From Pseudomonadota bacterium (lineage in GTDB: Bacteria > Pseudomonadota > Gammaproteobacteria > Steroidobacterales > Steroidobacteraceae): 64,000 bases of DNA. The stretch covers positions 34,720 through 98,719 of the forward strand of contig JAJYFF010000004.1 of NCBI GenBank assembly GCA_021785405.1, read 5' to 3'. Positions 9,284 through 17,322 of this stretch are shown here, piece after piece; the first letter of the stretch is position 1; the number at the start of each line of letters is the position of its first letter. A program made the position numbers and the translations under genes. The notes under the pieces are model-generated. The model saw nothing but the letters and a program-made list of their open reading frames with translations. It was not told the DNA's origin and ran no database searches.

Positions 9284-11335
9284 TCAGAACATCCGGCCGA
9301 GCAGCGGCACCATCAGCAATGCGACGATGTTGATGATCTTGATCAGCGGATTGATCGCCGGACCCGCCGTGTCCTTGTACGGGTCGCCGACGGTGTCGCC
9401 GGTCACCGCGGCCTTGTGCGCGTCCGAGCCCTTGCCGCCGTAGTTGCCTTCCTCGATGTACTTCTTCGCGTTGTCCCAGGCGCCGCCGCCGGTCGTCATC
9501 GAGATCGCGACGAACAGGCCGGTCACGATCGTCCCGATCAGCAGGCCGCCGAGCGCCTGGATGCCCGCGCCGGGCGACATCAACTCGTTCACGACCAGCA
9601 CGAGCGCGATCGGCACGACGATCGGCAGCAGCGAGGGCACGATCATTTCCTTGATCGCGGCCTTCGTCAGCATGTCGACGGCGCGCGAATAGTCCGGCTT
9701 CGCGGTGCCTTCCATGATGCCCTTGATCTCGCGGAACTGGCGGCGCACTTCCTCGACGACCGCGCCGGCCGCGCGGCCGACCGCCTCCATCGCCATCGCG
9801 CCGAACAGGTACGGCACCAGGCCGCCGACGAACAGGCCGATGATCACCGCGGGGGACGACAGGTCGAACCGGGTCTGGTGGCCCAGGGTCTCCTGGAGTT
9901 TGTGGGTATAGTCGGCGAACAGCACGAGCGCGGCGAGCCCGGCCGAACCGATCGCGTAGCCCTTGGTCACCGCCTTCGTGGTGTTGCCGACCGCGTCGAG
10001 CGGATCGGTGATGTCGCGCACCTTCTTGTCGAGACCCGCCATCTCCGCGATGCCGCCCGCGTTGTCGGTGATCGGGCCGTAGGCGTCCAGCGCGACGATC
10101 ATTCCGGTCATCGACAGCATCGCGGTCGCGGCGATCGCGATGCCGTACAGGCCCGCGAGCTGATGCGCGGCCCAGATGCTGAGGCAGATGGCGAGCACCG
10201 GCAGCGCGCTGGCCTTCATCGATACGCCGAGACCGGCGATGATGTTGGTCGCGTGGCCGGTCTGCGACGCCTTCGCGATGTGCCGCACCGGCGAATACTC
10301 GGTGGCCGTGTAGTACTCCGTGATCACGATCATCGCGGCGGTCAAGCCGAGGCCGACGAGCGTGCACAGCCAGATCGCCATCGCGTGATCGCCCATGATC
10401 GCGCGCGAGACGAAGTAGAACGCGATCGCCGAGAGCACGCCGGACACGATCACGCCCTTGTACAGCGCGTTCATGATCTTGCCGCCTTCCTTGGCTTTCA
10501 CGAAGAACGTGCCGACGATCGACGAGACGATCGAGATCGCGCCGAGCAGCAGCGGGAACAGTATCGCCTTCTCGCCGAGGTTGACCATCACCAGGCCGCC
10601 GAGCAGCATCGTCGCGACCAGCGTGACCGCGTAGGTCTCGAACAGGTCCGCGGCCATACCGGCGCAGTCGCCGACGTTGTCCCCGACGTTGTCGGCGATC
10701 ACCGCGGGGTTGCGCGGGTCGTCCTCCGGAATTCCCGCCTCGACCTTGCCGACCAGGTCGGCGCCGACGTCGGCGCCCTTGGTGAAGATGCCGCCGCCGA
10801 GACGCGCGAAGATCGAGATCAGCGAACCGCCGAACGCGAGGCCGACCAGCGAGCGGAGCGCGGCGTCCGGATCACCGAGCACCTGGCGCATCGCGAGATA
10901 GTAGCCCGCGACGCCGAGGAGCCCGAGTCCCACGACCAGCATGCCGGTGATCGCACCGCCGCGGAACGCGACCTTGAGCGCCGCGTTGATCCCGTGGTTC
11001 GCCGCTTGCGCGGTGCGCACGTTCGCGCGCACCGAGATGAACATGCCGGTGTAGCCCGCGGATCCGGAGAGCAGCGCGCCGACCGCGAAGCCGCCGGCCG
11101 TCGGCCAGCCGAGCGTCACGCCCAGCACGACGAACAGGATCGCGCCGACCAGCGCGATCGTCGAATATTGACGGTTCAGGTACGCGCGTGCTCCGGCCTG
11201 GATCGCCGCGGCGATCTCCTGCATTCGTGCGTTGCCCGCGGGCTGCGCGAGGATCCAACGCACCGAAAACAAGCCATACAGGATCGCGATCACACCGGCT
11301 GCGATGGCCAGCCAAAGCGCATTGTCGAGGTTCAT
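9284..11335 (-). CDS. hppA: K+-independent proton-translocating membrane pyrophosphatase
   Basis: A 683-residue polytopic membrane enzyme of about 16 helices that couples PPi hydrolysis to H+ pumping. The hallmark [13 protein letters not shown] is at residues 188-199, and Asp-rich PPi/Mg sites surround it ([12 protein letters not shown], then [11 protein letters not shown] near the C terminus). The selectivity segment reads GNTTKAVT at 450-457. Lys454 and Thr457 are the pair that defines K+-independent enzymes; K+-dependent ones carry Ala and Gly. The ATG at 11335 has GGAGACGG upstream. It is downstream of pfp on the same strand, 78 bases away, linking two enzymes that handle PPi. Confidence 0.96.
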   Translation of the reverse strand: MNLDNALWLAIAAGVIAILYGLFSVRWILAQPAGNARMQEIAAAIQAGARAYLNRQYSTIALVGAILFVVLGVTLGWPTAGGFAVGALLSGSAGYTGMFISVRANVRTAQAANHGINAALKVAFRGGAITGMLVVGLGLLGVAGYYLAMRQVLGDPDAALRSLVGLAFGGSLISIFARLGGGIFTKGADVGADLVGKVEAGIPEDDPRNPAVIADNVGDNVGDCAGMAADLFETYAVTLVATMLLGGLVMVNLGEKAILFPLLLGAISIVSSIVGTFFVKAKEGGKIMNALYKGVIVSGVLSAIAFYFVSRAIMGDHAMAIWLCTLVGLGLTAAMIVITEYYTATEYSPVRHIAKASQTGHATNIIAGLGVSMKASALPVLAICLSIWAAHQLAGLYGIAIAATAMLSMTGMIVALDAYGPITDNAGGIAEMAGLDKKVRDITDPLDAVGNTTKAVTKGYAIGSAGLAALVLFADYTHKLQETLGHQTRFDLSSPAVIIGLFVGGLVPYLFGAMAMEAVGRAAGAVVEEVRRQFREIKGIMEGTAKPDYSRAVDMLTKAAIKEMIVPSLLPIVVPIALVLVVNELMSPGAGIQALGGLLIGTIVTGLFVAISMTTGGGAWDNAKKYIEEGNYGGKGSDAHKAAVTGDTVGDPYKDTAGPAINPLIKIINIVALLMVPLLGRMF

Positions 11336-11412
11336 GAATCCGTCTCCGTCTGCTGATCAGCGTCTTGGTTTTTCTCGAAAATCCCGAAAATTCGTCGGCG
11401 CAAGGGGCCGCG

Positions 11413-11421
11413 ACTATAGCA
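11413..11421 (-). promoter_or_regulatory. Extended -10 promoter candidate for hppA
   Basis: On the minus strand TGCTATAGT forms an extended -10 element (TGN plus TATAGT) overlapping the pfp stop codon, with no good -35. Transcription would start near 11406 and leave a leader of about 70 bases that contains the palindrome GCTGATCAGC at 11352-11361. It suggests hppA can be expressed apart from pfp. Confidence 0.45.
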
Positions 11422-12700
11422 CGAAGGGTTTGTTCAGCCGCTTGCGCACCCGCGCTCCCTTGATTTCGACATAGTCCGGCAGGCCGTCGCGGTACGGTGG
11501 GTAATCCTCGCCCTCGATCAGCGGCGCGAGATACCGTCGGCACGCCGCGGTGATCCCGAAACCGTCGGCGCTGATGAAGTTGCGCGGCACCTTCTTTTCC
11601 TTGTTCGCGATCGCGCTGAGCGGCGCCTCGCCGATCGTCCACCGGTAGGGTTTCGAGGAACGGCGCACGATCACCGGCAGCACGGCGTCCTTGCCCGCGA
11701 GCGCGAACTCCACTGCGGCCTTGCCGACCGCGTACGCCTGTTCGACGTCGACCGCGGAGACGATGTGACGGGCCGAGCGCTGCAGGTAGTCGGCGACCGC
11801 CCAGTGGAACTTCAGGCCGAGCGCGCTGCGAGTGATCTCGGCGATCCGCGGTCCGACGCCGCCGAGCTGCGCGTGACCGAACGCGTCCTTCGTGCCGGCC
11901 TCGGCGAGGAACCCACCGGCCGCATCGCGCAAACCCTCGGACACGACGATCACGCAGTAGCCGCGCCGCTCGACCGTCGCCTTGACCTTCGCGAGGAATT
12001 TGTCGCGGTCGAACGCGATCTCCGGGAACAGGATCACGTGCGGCGCGTCGGCGGCGCTACGCCCGGCGAGCCCGCTCGCGGCCGCGATCCAGCCGGCGTG
12101 CCGGCCCATGACCTCGAGCACGAAGATCTTCGTCGAGGTCCGGGCCATCGACGCGATGTCGAGCGCGGCTTCGCGGGTCGAGACCGCGACGTACTTCGCC
12201 GCCGAGCCGAAACCGGGACAACAATCGGTGATCGGCAGGTCGTTGTCGACCGTCTTCGGAATGCCGATGCACGTCAGCGGATAGCCCATCGAGCGGCCGA
12301 TCTCGGACACCTTTTGCGCGGTGTCCATCGAGTCGTTGCCGCCGTTGTAGAAGAAGTAGCCGATGTCGTGCGCGCGGAACACCTCGATCAGGCGCACGTA
12401 CTCGGCCCTGTTGCGTTCGATGCTCGCGAGCTTGTAGCGCGCCGAGCCGAAGGCGCCGCCGGGGGTGTGCCGCAGCGCGCGGATGTCCGCCGCGCTCTCC
12501 TGGCTGGTGTCGATCAGGTCCTCGTGCAACGCGCCGAGGATCCCGTGACGTCCCGCGTACACGGTGCCGATCTGCCGCCGATGCGCCCGTGCCGTTTCGA
12601 TCACGCCGCACGCGGACGCGTTGATCACCGCCGAGACACCGCCGGATTGTGCGTAGAACGCGTTCCTTGGGCCGGAACGCCCGGTCTTTGCCGCCGCCAT
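11414..12700 (-). CDS. pfp: Pyrophosphate-dependent 6-phosphofructokinase
   Basis: A 428-residue phosphofructokinase-fold protein. The phosphoryl-donor loop reads GGNDS at 120-124: Asp123 occupies the position that is Gly in ATP enzymes (GGDGS) and blocks ATP. The catalytic motif is PKTVDND at 148-154, with the lysine found in PPi enzymes instead of PGTIDND. The enzyme should interconvert fructose 6-phosphate and fructose 1,6-bisphosphate reversibly using PPi/Pi. ATG at 12700 has AAGGGAAC upstream; an ATG 63 bases earlier is in frame but lacks a ribosome site. It is immediately upstream of hppA. Confidence 0.93.
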   Translation of the reverse strand: MAAAKTGRSGPRNAFYAQSGGVSAVINASACGVIETARAHRRQIGTVYAGRHGILGALHEDLIDTSQESAADIRALRHTPGGAFGSARYKLASIERNRAEYVRLIEVFRAHDIGYFFYNGGNDSMDTAQKVSEIGRSMGYPLTCIGIPKTVDNDLPITDCCPGFGSAAKYVAVSTREAALDIASMARTSTKIFVLEVMGRHAGWIAAASGLAGRSAADAPHVILFPEIAFDRDKFLAKVKATVERRGYCVIVVSEGLRDAAGGFLAEAGTKDAFGHAQLGGVGPRIAEITRSALGLKFHWAVADYLQRSARHIVSAVDVEQAYAVGKAAVEFALAGKDAVLPVIVRRSSKPYRWTIGEAPLSAIANKEKKVPRNFISADGFGITAACRRYLAPLIEGEDYPPYRDGLPDYVEIKGARVRKRLNKPFVL

Positions 12701-12817
12701 CGTTCCCTTTTCCGGTCGAGTCGCCAAAGACCGAAGGATAGCCGATTGCGGCCGTCGCAGCACGGGTCACACCGCGGCCCGACGGCGGCCGCGGGTGTCA
12801 TCGAGGTTCGCCGGCCG

Positions 12818-12849
12818 CTCCGAGGCGCCGCGCATCCGGCGCCTCGGAG
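12818..12849 (-). terminator. Hairpin after the PEP-CTERM gene
   Basis: A perfect 12-bp inverted repeat (12818-12829 with 12838-12849) with an 8-base loop, 11 bases past the stop of the PEP-CTERM gene on the minus strand and before pfp. No T tract follows. It is likely to insulate the PEP-CTERM gene from pfp. Confidence 0.6.
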
Positions 12850-12859
12850 GGGGGAGGCC

Positions 12860-13744
12860 TCAGCGGTCCTGGCGTCGGCCGCGGCGGGCGGCCGCGAGCG
12901 TCAGCAAGCCGAGACCGGCCCCGAGCAGCGCGATCGAGCTCGGCTCGGGCACGCCGGTCGGTGGCGGGGCCACGTGACCGTTACGCACCTCGAACAGGAA
13001 CTGTCCGGGCGTTCCGTCGTTGGTTGCGGTCTGCAACGCGTGCGAACCGCCGTCGATCAGCGATCCGCAAACGCCCGAGCCCGGCAACTGATAGTACGTG
13101 CCCGCGTTCCCCGAGCCGTTCGAATAGCCCGCGACCGCGCAGGATCCGCCGAGCCCGTCGTGGCCGCCGCTCGCGTCACCGGTCTCCCATTGCATCGACC
13201 CATAGTTGAAATAGATGTCGAAGTTGCCGGCGCCGGTGTCGCTGCGATTCACCAGCAGCAGCTGGAAGGTATTGAGTTTGTCGGTGGCGGCATCGTAGTA
13301 ACCGACGCCCGGCCAGTTCACGCCGAATGCGCTCATCCCGTCGAAGGTGCCGGTGCCGTAGCTCACGATGCCGCTCCCGGGGCCGCGCGTGTCGACGTCC
13401 CCGAAGAACGGCGCAATGACCGGATTGTTGAGCACACTGGTGAGCCCGAACGGCGTATAGGTGGACATCGAGCCGTCGAACGTGACGTTGCCGTTGTTGT
13501 TCACCCACAATCCGTTGTAGGTCGTGCCGTAGAAATTCATCGAAAATGCCGACAGCGGCGATGGAAACAGCGCCGCGTTGAAAGCCACGAAGCTCGTGGA
13601 TCCGTCGTCGTTCGCGGGCAAGGTGTAGGTATTGAAGCCCGCGACGATCGGGCTCGATGCGAGCGCGGGCACGAGCATCGTCAAACCGAGTACCCACCCG
13701 GCGGCGTTCAGCGCTAGGTGCCGGTACCTTGATATCTCATCCAT
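12860..13744 (-). CDS. PEP-CTERM sorting-signal protein with nidogen-like domain
   Basis: A 294-residue exported protein. A signal peptide (about residues 1-30, ending near ALASS) is followed by a low-cysteine, Asn/Gly/Tyr-rich beta domain resembling the nidogen (NIDO) extracellular domain, with FYGTTYNGLWVNNNGNVTF and FFGDVDTRG. The C terminus has the full sorting signal: VPEPSS, a hydrophobic helix, then an Arg-rich tail (residues 265-294). Such proteins are processed by exosortase EpsH/XrtA-type enzymes and reach the surface or biofilm matrix; no exosortase is in this window. AGGAGG lies 7 bases before the ATG. A sigma-54-type promoter lies upstream. Confidence 0.88.
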   Translation of the reverse strand: MDEISRYRHLALNAAGWVLGLTMLVPALASSPIVAGFNTYTLPANDDGSTSFVAFNAALFPSPLSAFSMNFYGTTYNGLWVNNNGNVTFDGSMSTYTPFGLTSVLNNPVIAPFFGDVDTRGPGSGIVSYGTGTFDGMSAFGVNWPGVGYYDAATDKLNTFQLLLVNRSDTGAGNFDIYFNYGSMQWETGDASGGHDGLGGSCAVAGYSNGSGNAGTYYQLPGSGVCGSLIDGGSHALQTATNDGTPGQFLFEVRNGHVAPPPTGVPEPSSIALLGAGLGLLTLAAARRGRRQDR

Positions 13745-13823
13745 GACATCCTCCTGTCACTTGAACCTACGCGCGAGATCATCGCGCGGCATTTCTTGTT
13801 GAAAACTCCGTCGGTTCGATCGA

Positions 13824-13839
13824 TGCATACGCGGTGCCA
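13824..13839 (-). promoter_or_regulatory. Sigma-54 (-24/-12) promoter for the PEP-CTERM gene
   Basis: Read on the minus strand, the site is TGGCACCGCGTATGCA. The invariant GG and GC dinucleotides are separated by exactly 10 bases, and TGGCAC plus TGC match the RpoN consensus (TGGCACGNNNNTTGC); two consensus bases differ. It would start transcription about 70 bases before the ATG. RpoN control of PEP-CTERM genes through the PrsK/PrsR system is known in floc-forming bacteria, which supports the call. rpoN itself lies at 32.5-34.0 kb. Confidence 0.65.
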
Positions 13840-13864
13840 ATCGCGCTCACGATTGAATTCCCAG

Positions 13865-13883
13865 GATATTGCATCGCAATATC
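13865..13883. promoter_or_regulatory. Palindromic operator candidate
   Basis: GATATTGC and GCAATATC form a perfect 8-bp inverted repeat around the spacer ATC. It lies about 27-45 bases upstream of the -24 element of the sigma-54-type promoter and stands out in composition from its GC-rich surroundings. It could bind an activator or repressor; which one is not visible. Confidence 0.45.
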
Positions 13884-13988
13884 GACCGGGCCTCGCAGAT
13901 TCTGTAAAGAAAGTCGACAGTGGGAGCGCCGATCCGGCGCGGCAGCGACGCTTCCGGCCGGTGGCGGGGGTCGTGGATCGACGCCGGT

Positions 13989-14017
13989 TTGACGCTCGGG
14001 TTCCGCACCGGTACGTT
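13989..14017 (+). promoter_or_regulatory. Sigma-70-type promoter candidate for adk
   Basis: TTGACG, a 17-base spacer and TACGTT. The -35 is strong and the -10 weak (three of six). Transcription would begin near 14024 and leave a leader of about 28 bases. Confidence 0.45.
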
Positions 14018-14051
14018 AGCGCCCTTTGAATTCGCTGAACTAGAAAAAATC

Positions 14052-14735
14052 ATGCGTATCGTCTTGCTCGGCGCGCCGGGATCTGGGAAGGGCACGCAGT
14101 CGCAACTATTGGTCGAAGCCTACCGGGTACCGCAGATCTCGACGGGCGATTTGCTGCGCGAGGCCGTCGCTCGGCGGACGGATCTCGGGGTGCGCGCGAA
14201 GGCGGCGATGGACCAGGGGCGACTGGTCGACGATGCGATCGTGCTCGAGATGATCCGCGAGCGGCTCGCGCGGCCGGACACGGCCACGGGGTTCATTCTC
14301 GACGGGTTCCCGCGCAACATCCCGCAGGCGGTCGCGCTCGAGAAGCTGCTCGCGGACCTCGGGCAGCCGCTCGACGCGGTCGTGCTGATGAACCTGGACC
14401 TCGGCGTCTTGTTCAAGCGCCTCACCGGCCGGCGCACCTGCGCCGACTGTGGTCGGGTGTTCAACATCCTGACCTCGCCCCCGGGGACGCCGCCGCACTG
14501 CACGCGCTGCGATGACCACCCGACACTCGTGCAGCGGCCGGACGACTGCGAGAGCGTGATCGGCAAGCGGCTCGAGGTCTACGAAGCGCAAACCAAGCCG
14601 CTGATCCAGCACTATTCCGACAACGGCCTGCTGCGCGTCGTCGAGGCGGATGCGGAGATCGCGAGCGTGTTTCGGGAGCTGCACCGAGTGATCGACGCCG
14701 CCGTCGAACGGAATCGGCGCGCGCGGGCCGGCTGA
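14052..14735 (+). CDS. adk: Adenylate kinase with zinc-type LID
   Basis: A 227-residue long-form adenylate kinase (ATP + AMP to 2 ADP). The P-loop GAPGSGKGT is at residues 7-15, the AMP site contains STGDLLR, and DGFPR is at 84-88. The LID domain carries four cysteines, Cys130, Cys133, Cys150 and Cys153, in a CxxC/CxxC pattern that usually binds zinc; the E. coli enzyme lacks them. The start is the first ATG of the conserved N terminus. It converges on rnd with 23 bases between stops. Confidence 0.96.
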   Translation: MRIVLLGAPGSGKGTQSQLLVEAYRVPQISTGDLLREAVARRTDLGVRAKAAMDQGRLVDDAIVLEMIRERLARPDTATGFILDGFPRNIPQAVALEKLLADLGQPLDAVVLMNLDLGVLFKRLTGRRTCADCGRVFNILTSPPGTPPHCTRCDDHPTLVQRPDDCESVIGKRLEVYEAQTKPLIQHYSDNGLLRVVEADAEIASVFRELHRVIDAAVERNRRARAG

Positions 14736-14758
14736 ACCCGGAGCGCGTGACGTCCGCG

Positions 14759-15853
14759 CTATTCGAGCGCCGCGAGCAGCCGCTCGCCGATCACCGCACG
14801 CCGCCAGCCGCGCAACGCGCCGATCTCCCGCGTCCCGGTCGCGAGCGCCTTGATCTGGCCGCGGGTCGCGAGCACCTCGGCGCTCACGCCGAGTTCGGCG
14901 GCGCGCGAATCGAGCACCCTGGCCATGCGCTCGATCGCGGCCCGCTCCGCGTCGCTCGGCCGCGCGGCGCGCGCGGGTTCATCGTCGGCGTCGCCGGTCG
15001 TCGCCGTATCGCGCAGCGTCGCGAGCAAGCCCTCGGCGAACTTCGCCGCGTACGGGGACGGCATCGACCGGATCCGCGCGAGTTCGTCGCGATCGGCCGG
15101 CGCCGCCTCGGCGACCTCGTAGATCGCCGCGTCCGGCAGGATCCACGCGCGCGGGAGATTGCGTTGCTGCGCGGTCCGCTCGCGCCAGGCGGCGAGCGCC
15201 CTCGCGCGGCCGCGTGCGCGCGGCTCGAGCCGGGCGATCGCGCCGAGGCGCTCCCAGGCCGACTCGGGATCGGATTCGTAGAGCCGCGGATCCGCGAGCG
15301 CCGCGCAGTCCTCGCGCACCCAGTCCTCGCGGCCGAGCTCACGCACCCGCTGCTCGAGCAGCGCGGCGATCTCCTCGAGGTAGCGGACGTCGTCCGCGGC
15401 GTAGGAGAGCTGCTCGCGCGACAGCGGCCGCCGCGACCAATCGGTGCGCGTGTGCGCCTTGTCGAGGCTCACGCCGAGGAGCGTCCGCACGAGCTCCGCG
15501 TAGCCGATCTGCGGCTTCAATCCGGCACAAGCGGCCGCGATCTGCGTGTCGAACACCGGGGCGGCGACGCGGCCGACCGCGTGGCGCAGCGCTTCGAGGT
15601 CCTGGCGCGCGGCGTGCGCGAGCTTGCGCACCGCGGGCGCCTCGAGCAGCGGTGCGAGCGGATCGAGCGGCAGCGCGAGCGTGTCGACGCACCAGATCCC
15701 GCGATCGGCCGCGACCTGCAGCAGGCACAAGCGCGGGAAGAAGGTGCGCTCGCGCAGGAACTCCGTGTCGATGGCGACGCGATCGGCCGTCCGCAGCTGC
15801 CGCGCGAGCTCGTCGAGACCGTGTTCGTCGTGGATCCAAATCGGGTCGGGCAC
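14759..15853 (-). CDS. rnd: Ribonuclease D
   Basis: A DEDD-type 3'-5' exoribonuclease that trims tRNA and other stable RNA precursors. Exo motifs are visible: IDTEFLRE (I), the DTQIAA region (II) and SYAADDVRYL (III, with the DEDDy tyrosine). One or two HRDC domains follow. GTG at 15853 is preferred because GGAG lies 8 bases upstream and the length (364 residues) and N terminus match the family; a TTG at 15874 would add 7 residues. The gene is divergent from mpl, and its 5' end lies in the mpl promoter region. Confidence 0.93.
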   Translation of the reverse strand: MPDPIWIHDEHGLDELARQLRTADRVAIDTEFLRERTFFPRLCLLQVAADRGIWCVDTLALPLDPLAPLLEAPAVRKLAHAARQDLEALRHAVGRVAAPVFDTQIAAACAGLKPQIGYAELVRTLLGVSLDKAHTRTDWSRRPLSREQLSYAADDVRYLEEIAALLEQRVRELGREDWVREDCAALADPRLYESDPESAWERLGAIARLEPRARGRARALAAWRERTAQQRNLPRAWILPDAAIYEVAEAAPADRDELARIRSMPSPYAAKFAEGLLATLRDTATTGDADDEPARAARPSDAERAAIERMARVLDSRAAELGVSAEVLATRGQIKALATGTREIGALRGWRRAVIGERLLAALE

Positions 15854-15930
15854 TGTCAGGCTCCGCGTGTACAATCCAGCCGGCGCGTTCGAAGCGAAAT
15901 TATGAACGAATCGGCTGCGGAAAACTGACG

Positions 15931-17322
15931 ATGCACGTGCACATCCTGGGCATCGGCGGAACGTTCATGGGCGGCGTCGCCGCGATCGCCCGCGAGGCGG
16001 GCTTTCGCGTGACCGGCTCGGACCGCAACCTGTATCCGCCGATGAGCACGCAGCTCGCGGCGCTCGGCATCGAGGTGATCGAAGGGTACGAGGCCGGGCA
16101 GCTCGACCTGAATCCGGACGTCGTCGTCGTCGGGAATGCGCTCAGCCGGGGCACGCCGGTCGTCGAGGCGATGCTCGATCGCGGGCTCCGTTACGCGTCC
16201 GGCCCCGAATGGCTCGCCGAGCACGTGCTGCGGTCACGTCACGTGATCGCGGTCGCAGGCACCCACGGCAAGACGACGACGACCGGCATGTTGAGCTGGA
16301 TCCTCGAGTCCGCGGGCCTCGCGCCCGGTTTCCTGATCGGCGGCGTGCCGGAGAATTTCACCGTGACCGCGCGGCTCGGCGCGGCGCCGTATTTCGTGAT
16401 CGAGGCCGACGAGTACGACACCGCGTTCTTCGACAAACGCGCCAAATTCGTGCATTACCGCCCCCGGACCGCGCTGCTGAACAACCTCGAGTTCGACCAC
16501 GCCGACATCTACCCCGACCTCGCCGCGATCGAGCGGCAGTTCAATCAACTGCTGCGCACGGTCCCGCACGCGGGTCGCGTGATCGTCAACGGCGAGGATC
16601 AGGCGCTCGCCAACGTGCTCGCCGCCGGTTGCTGGACGCCGCGGGAGACCTTCGCGATCGACGTCCCAGGCAGCGACTGGACGGCGCGCATCGATCGCGG
16701 CAGCGCCTTCGATCGCTTCGAGATCCTCCGGCGCGGCGCGCCGGTCGGGCGCGTCGAGTGGCCGCTGATCGGCCGGCACAACGTGCAGAACGCGCTGGCC
16801 GCGGTCGCGGCGGCGGAACACGCCGGCGTCGCGCCGGCGCGCGCGGCCGAAGCCCTGTGCACGTTCCGGGGCATCCGGCGCCGGATGCAGGTGCGCGGGA
16901 TCGCGGGCGGGGTCACCGTGTACGACGACTTCGCGCATCATCCGACCGCGATCGCGTCCACGCTCGCGGGGCTGCGGGCCCGGGTCGGCGGCGCCCGGAT
17001 CGTCGCGGTACTGGAGCCTCGCTCCAACACGATGAAGCTCGGGACGCACCGCGACGCGCTCGCCGCGGCCGTCTCGGCGGCCGACGAAGCCTGGTTCCTG
17101 ACGCCGCCGAACCTCGGTTGGGATCTGCGCGAAGCGGTCGCCTCGCTCGGCGACCGGGCGCACGTCGCCGCGACCGTCGACGATCTCGCCGACCGCCTCG
17201 TGCGCGCTGCGCGCCCGGGCGATCACTGGTTGATCATGAGTAACGGCGGCTTCGGCGGGCTGCACGAGCGGGTGCTGCGGCTGCTCGACTCGACGCGAAC
17301 GGGACCCAGAACGCGCGAGTGA
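15931..17322 (+). CDS. mpl: UDP-N-acetylmuramate:L-alanyl-gamma-D-glutamyl-meso-diaminopimelate ligase
   Basis: A 463-residue Mur ligase that reattaches recycled murein tripeptide to UDP-MurNAc in the cytoplasm. It has the N-terminal HILGIGGTFMGG nucleotide fold, the ATP loop [11 protein letters not shown], and the DEYDTAFFDKR segment typical of Mpl rather than MurC. A second Mur ligase of this shape, murC, is in the dcw cluster, so this copy serves recycling. An 8-codon reading frame (15902-15928) ends two bases before the ATG. The last 89 bases overlap the opposing CPBP gene. Confidence 0.95.
   Translation: MHVHILGIGGTFMGGVAAIAREAGFRVTGSDRNLYPPMSTQLAALGIEVIEGYEAGQLDLNPDVVVVGNALSRGTPVVEAMLDRGLRYASGPEWLAEHVLRSRHVIAVAGTHGKTTTTGMLSWILESAGLAPGFLIGGVPENFTVTARLGAAPYFVIEADEYDTAFFDKRAKFVHYRPRTALLNNLEFDHADIYPDLAAIERQFNQLLRTVPHAGRVIVNGEDQALANVLAAGCWTPRETFAIDVPGSDWTARIDRGSAFDRFEILRRGAPVGRVEWPLIGRHNVQNALAAVAAAEHAGVAPARAAEALCTFRGIRRRMQVRGIAGGVTVYDDFAHHPTAIASTLAGLRARVGGARIVAVLEPRSNTMKLGTHRDALAAAVSAADEAWFLTPPNLGWDLREAVASLGDRAHVAATVDDLADRLVRAARPGDHWLIMSNGGFGGLHERVLRLLDSTRTGPRTRE

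Larger units (their letters stand above)
13745..14051. other. Divergent regulatory region between the PEP-CTERM gene and adk
   Basis: A 307-base gap without a gene. It holds, from left to right, the ribosome site of the PEP-CTERM gene, a minus-strand -24/-12 promoter (13824-13839), a palindrome (13865-13883) and a plus-strand sigma-70-like promoter for adk (13989-14017). The first half is noticeably richer in A and T than the surroundings. Confidence 0.7.
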
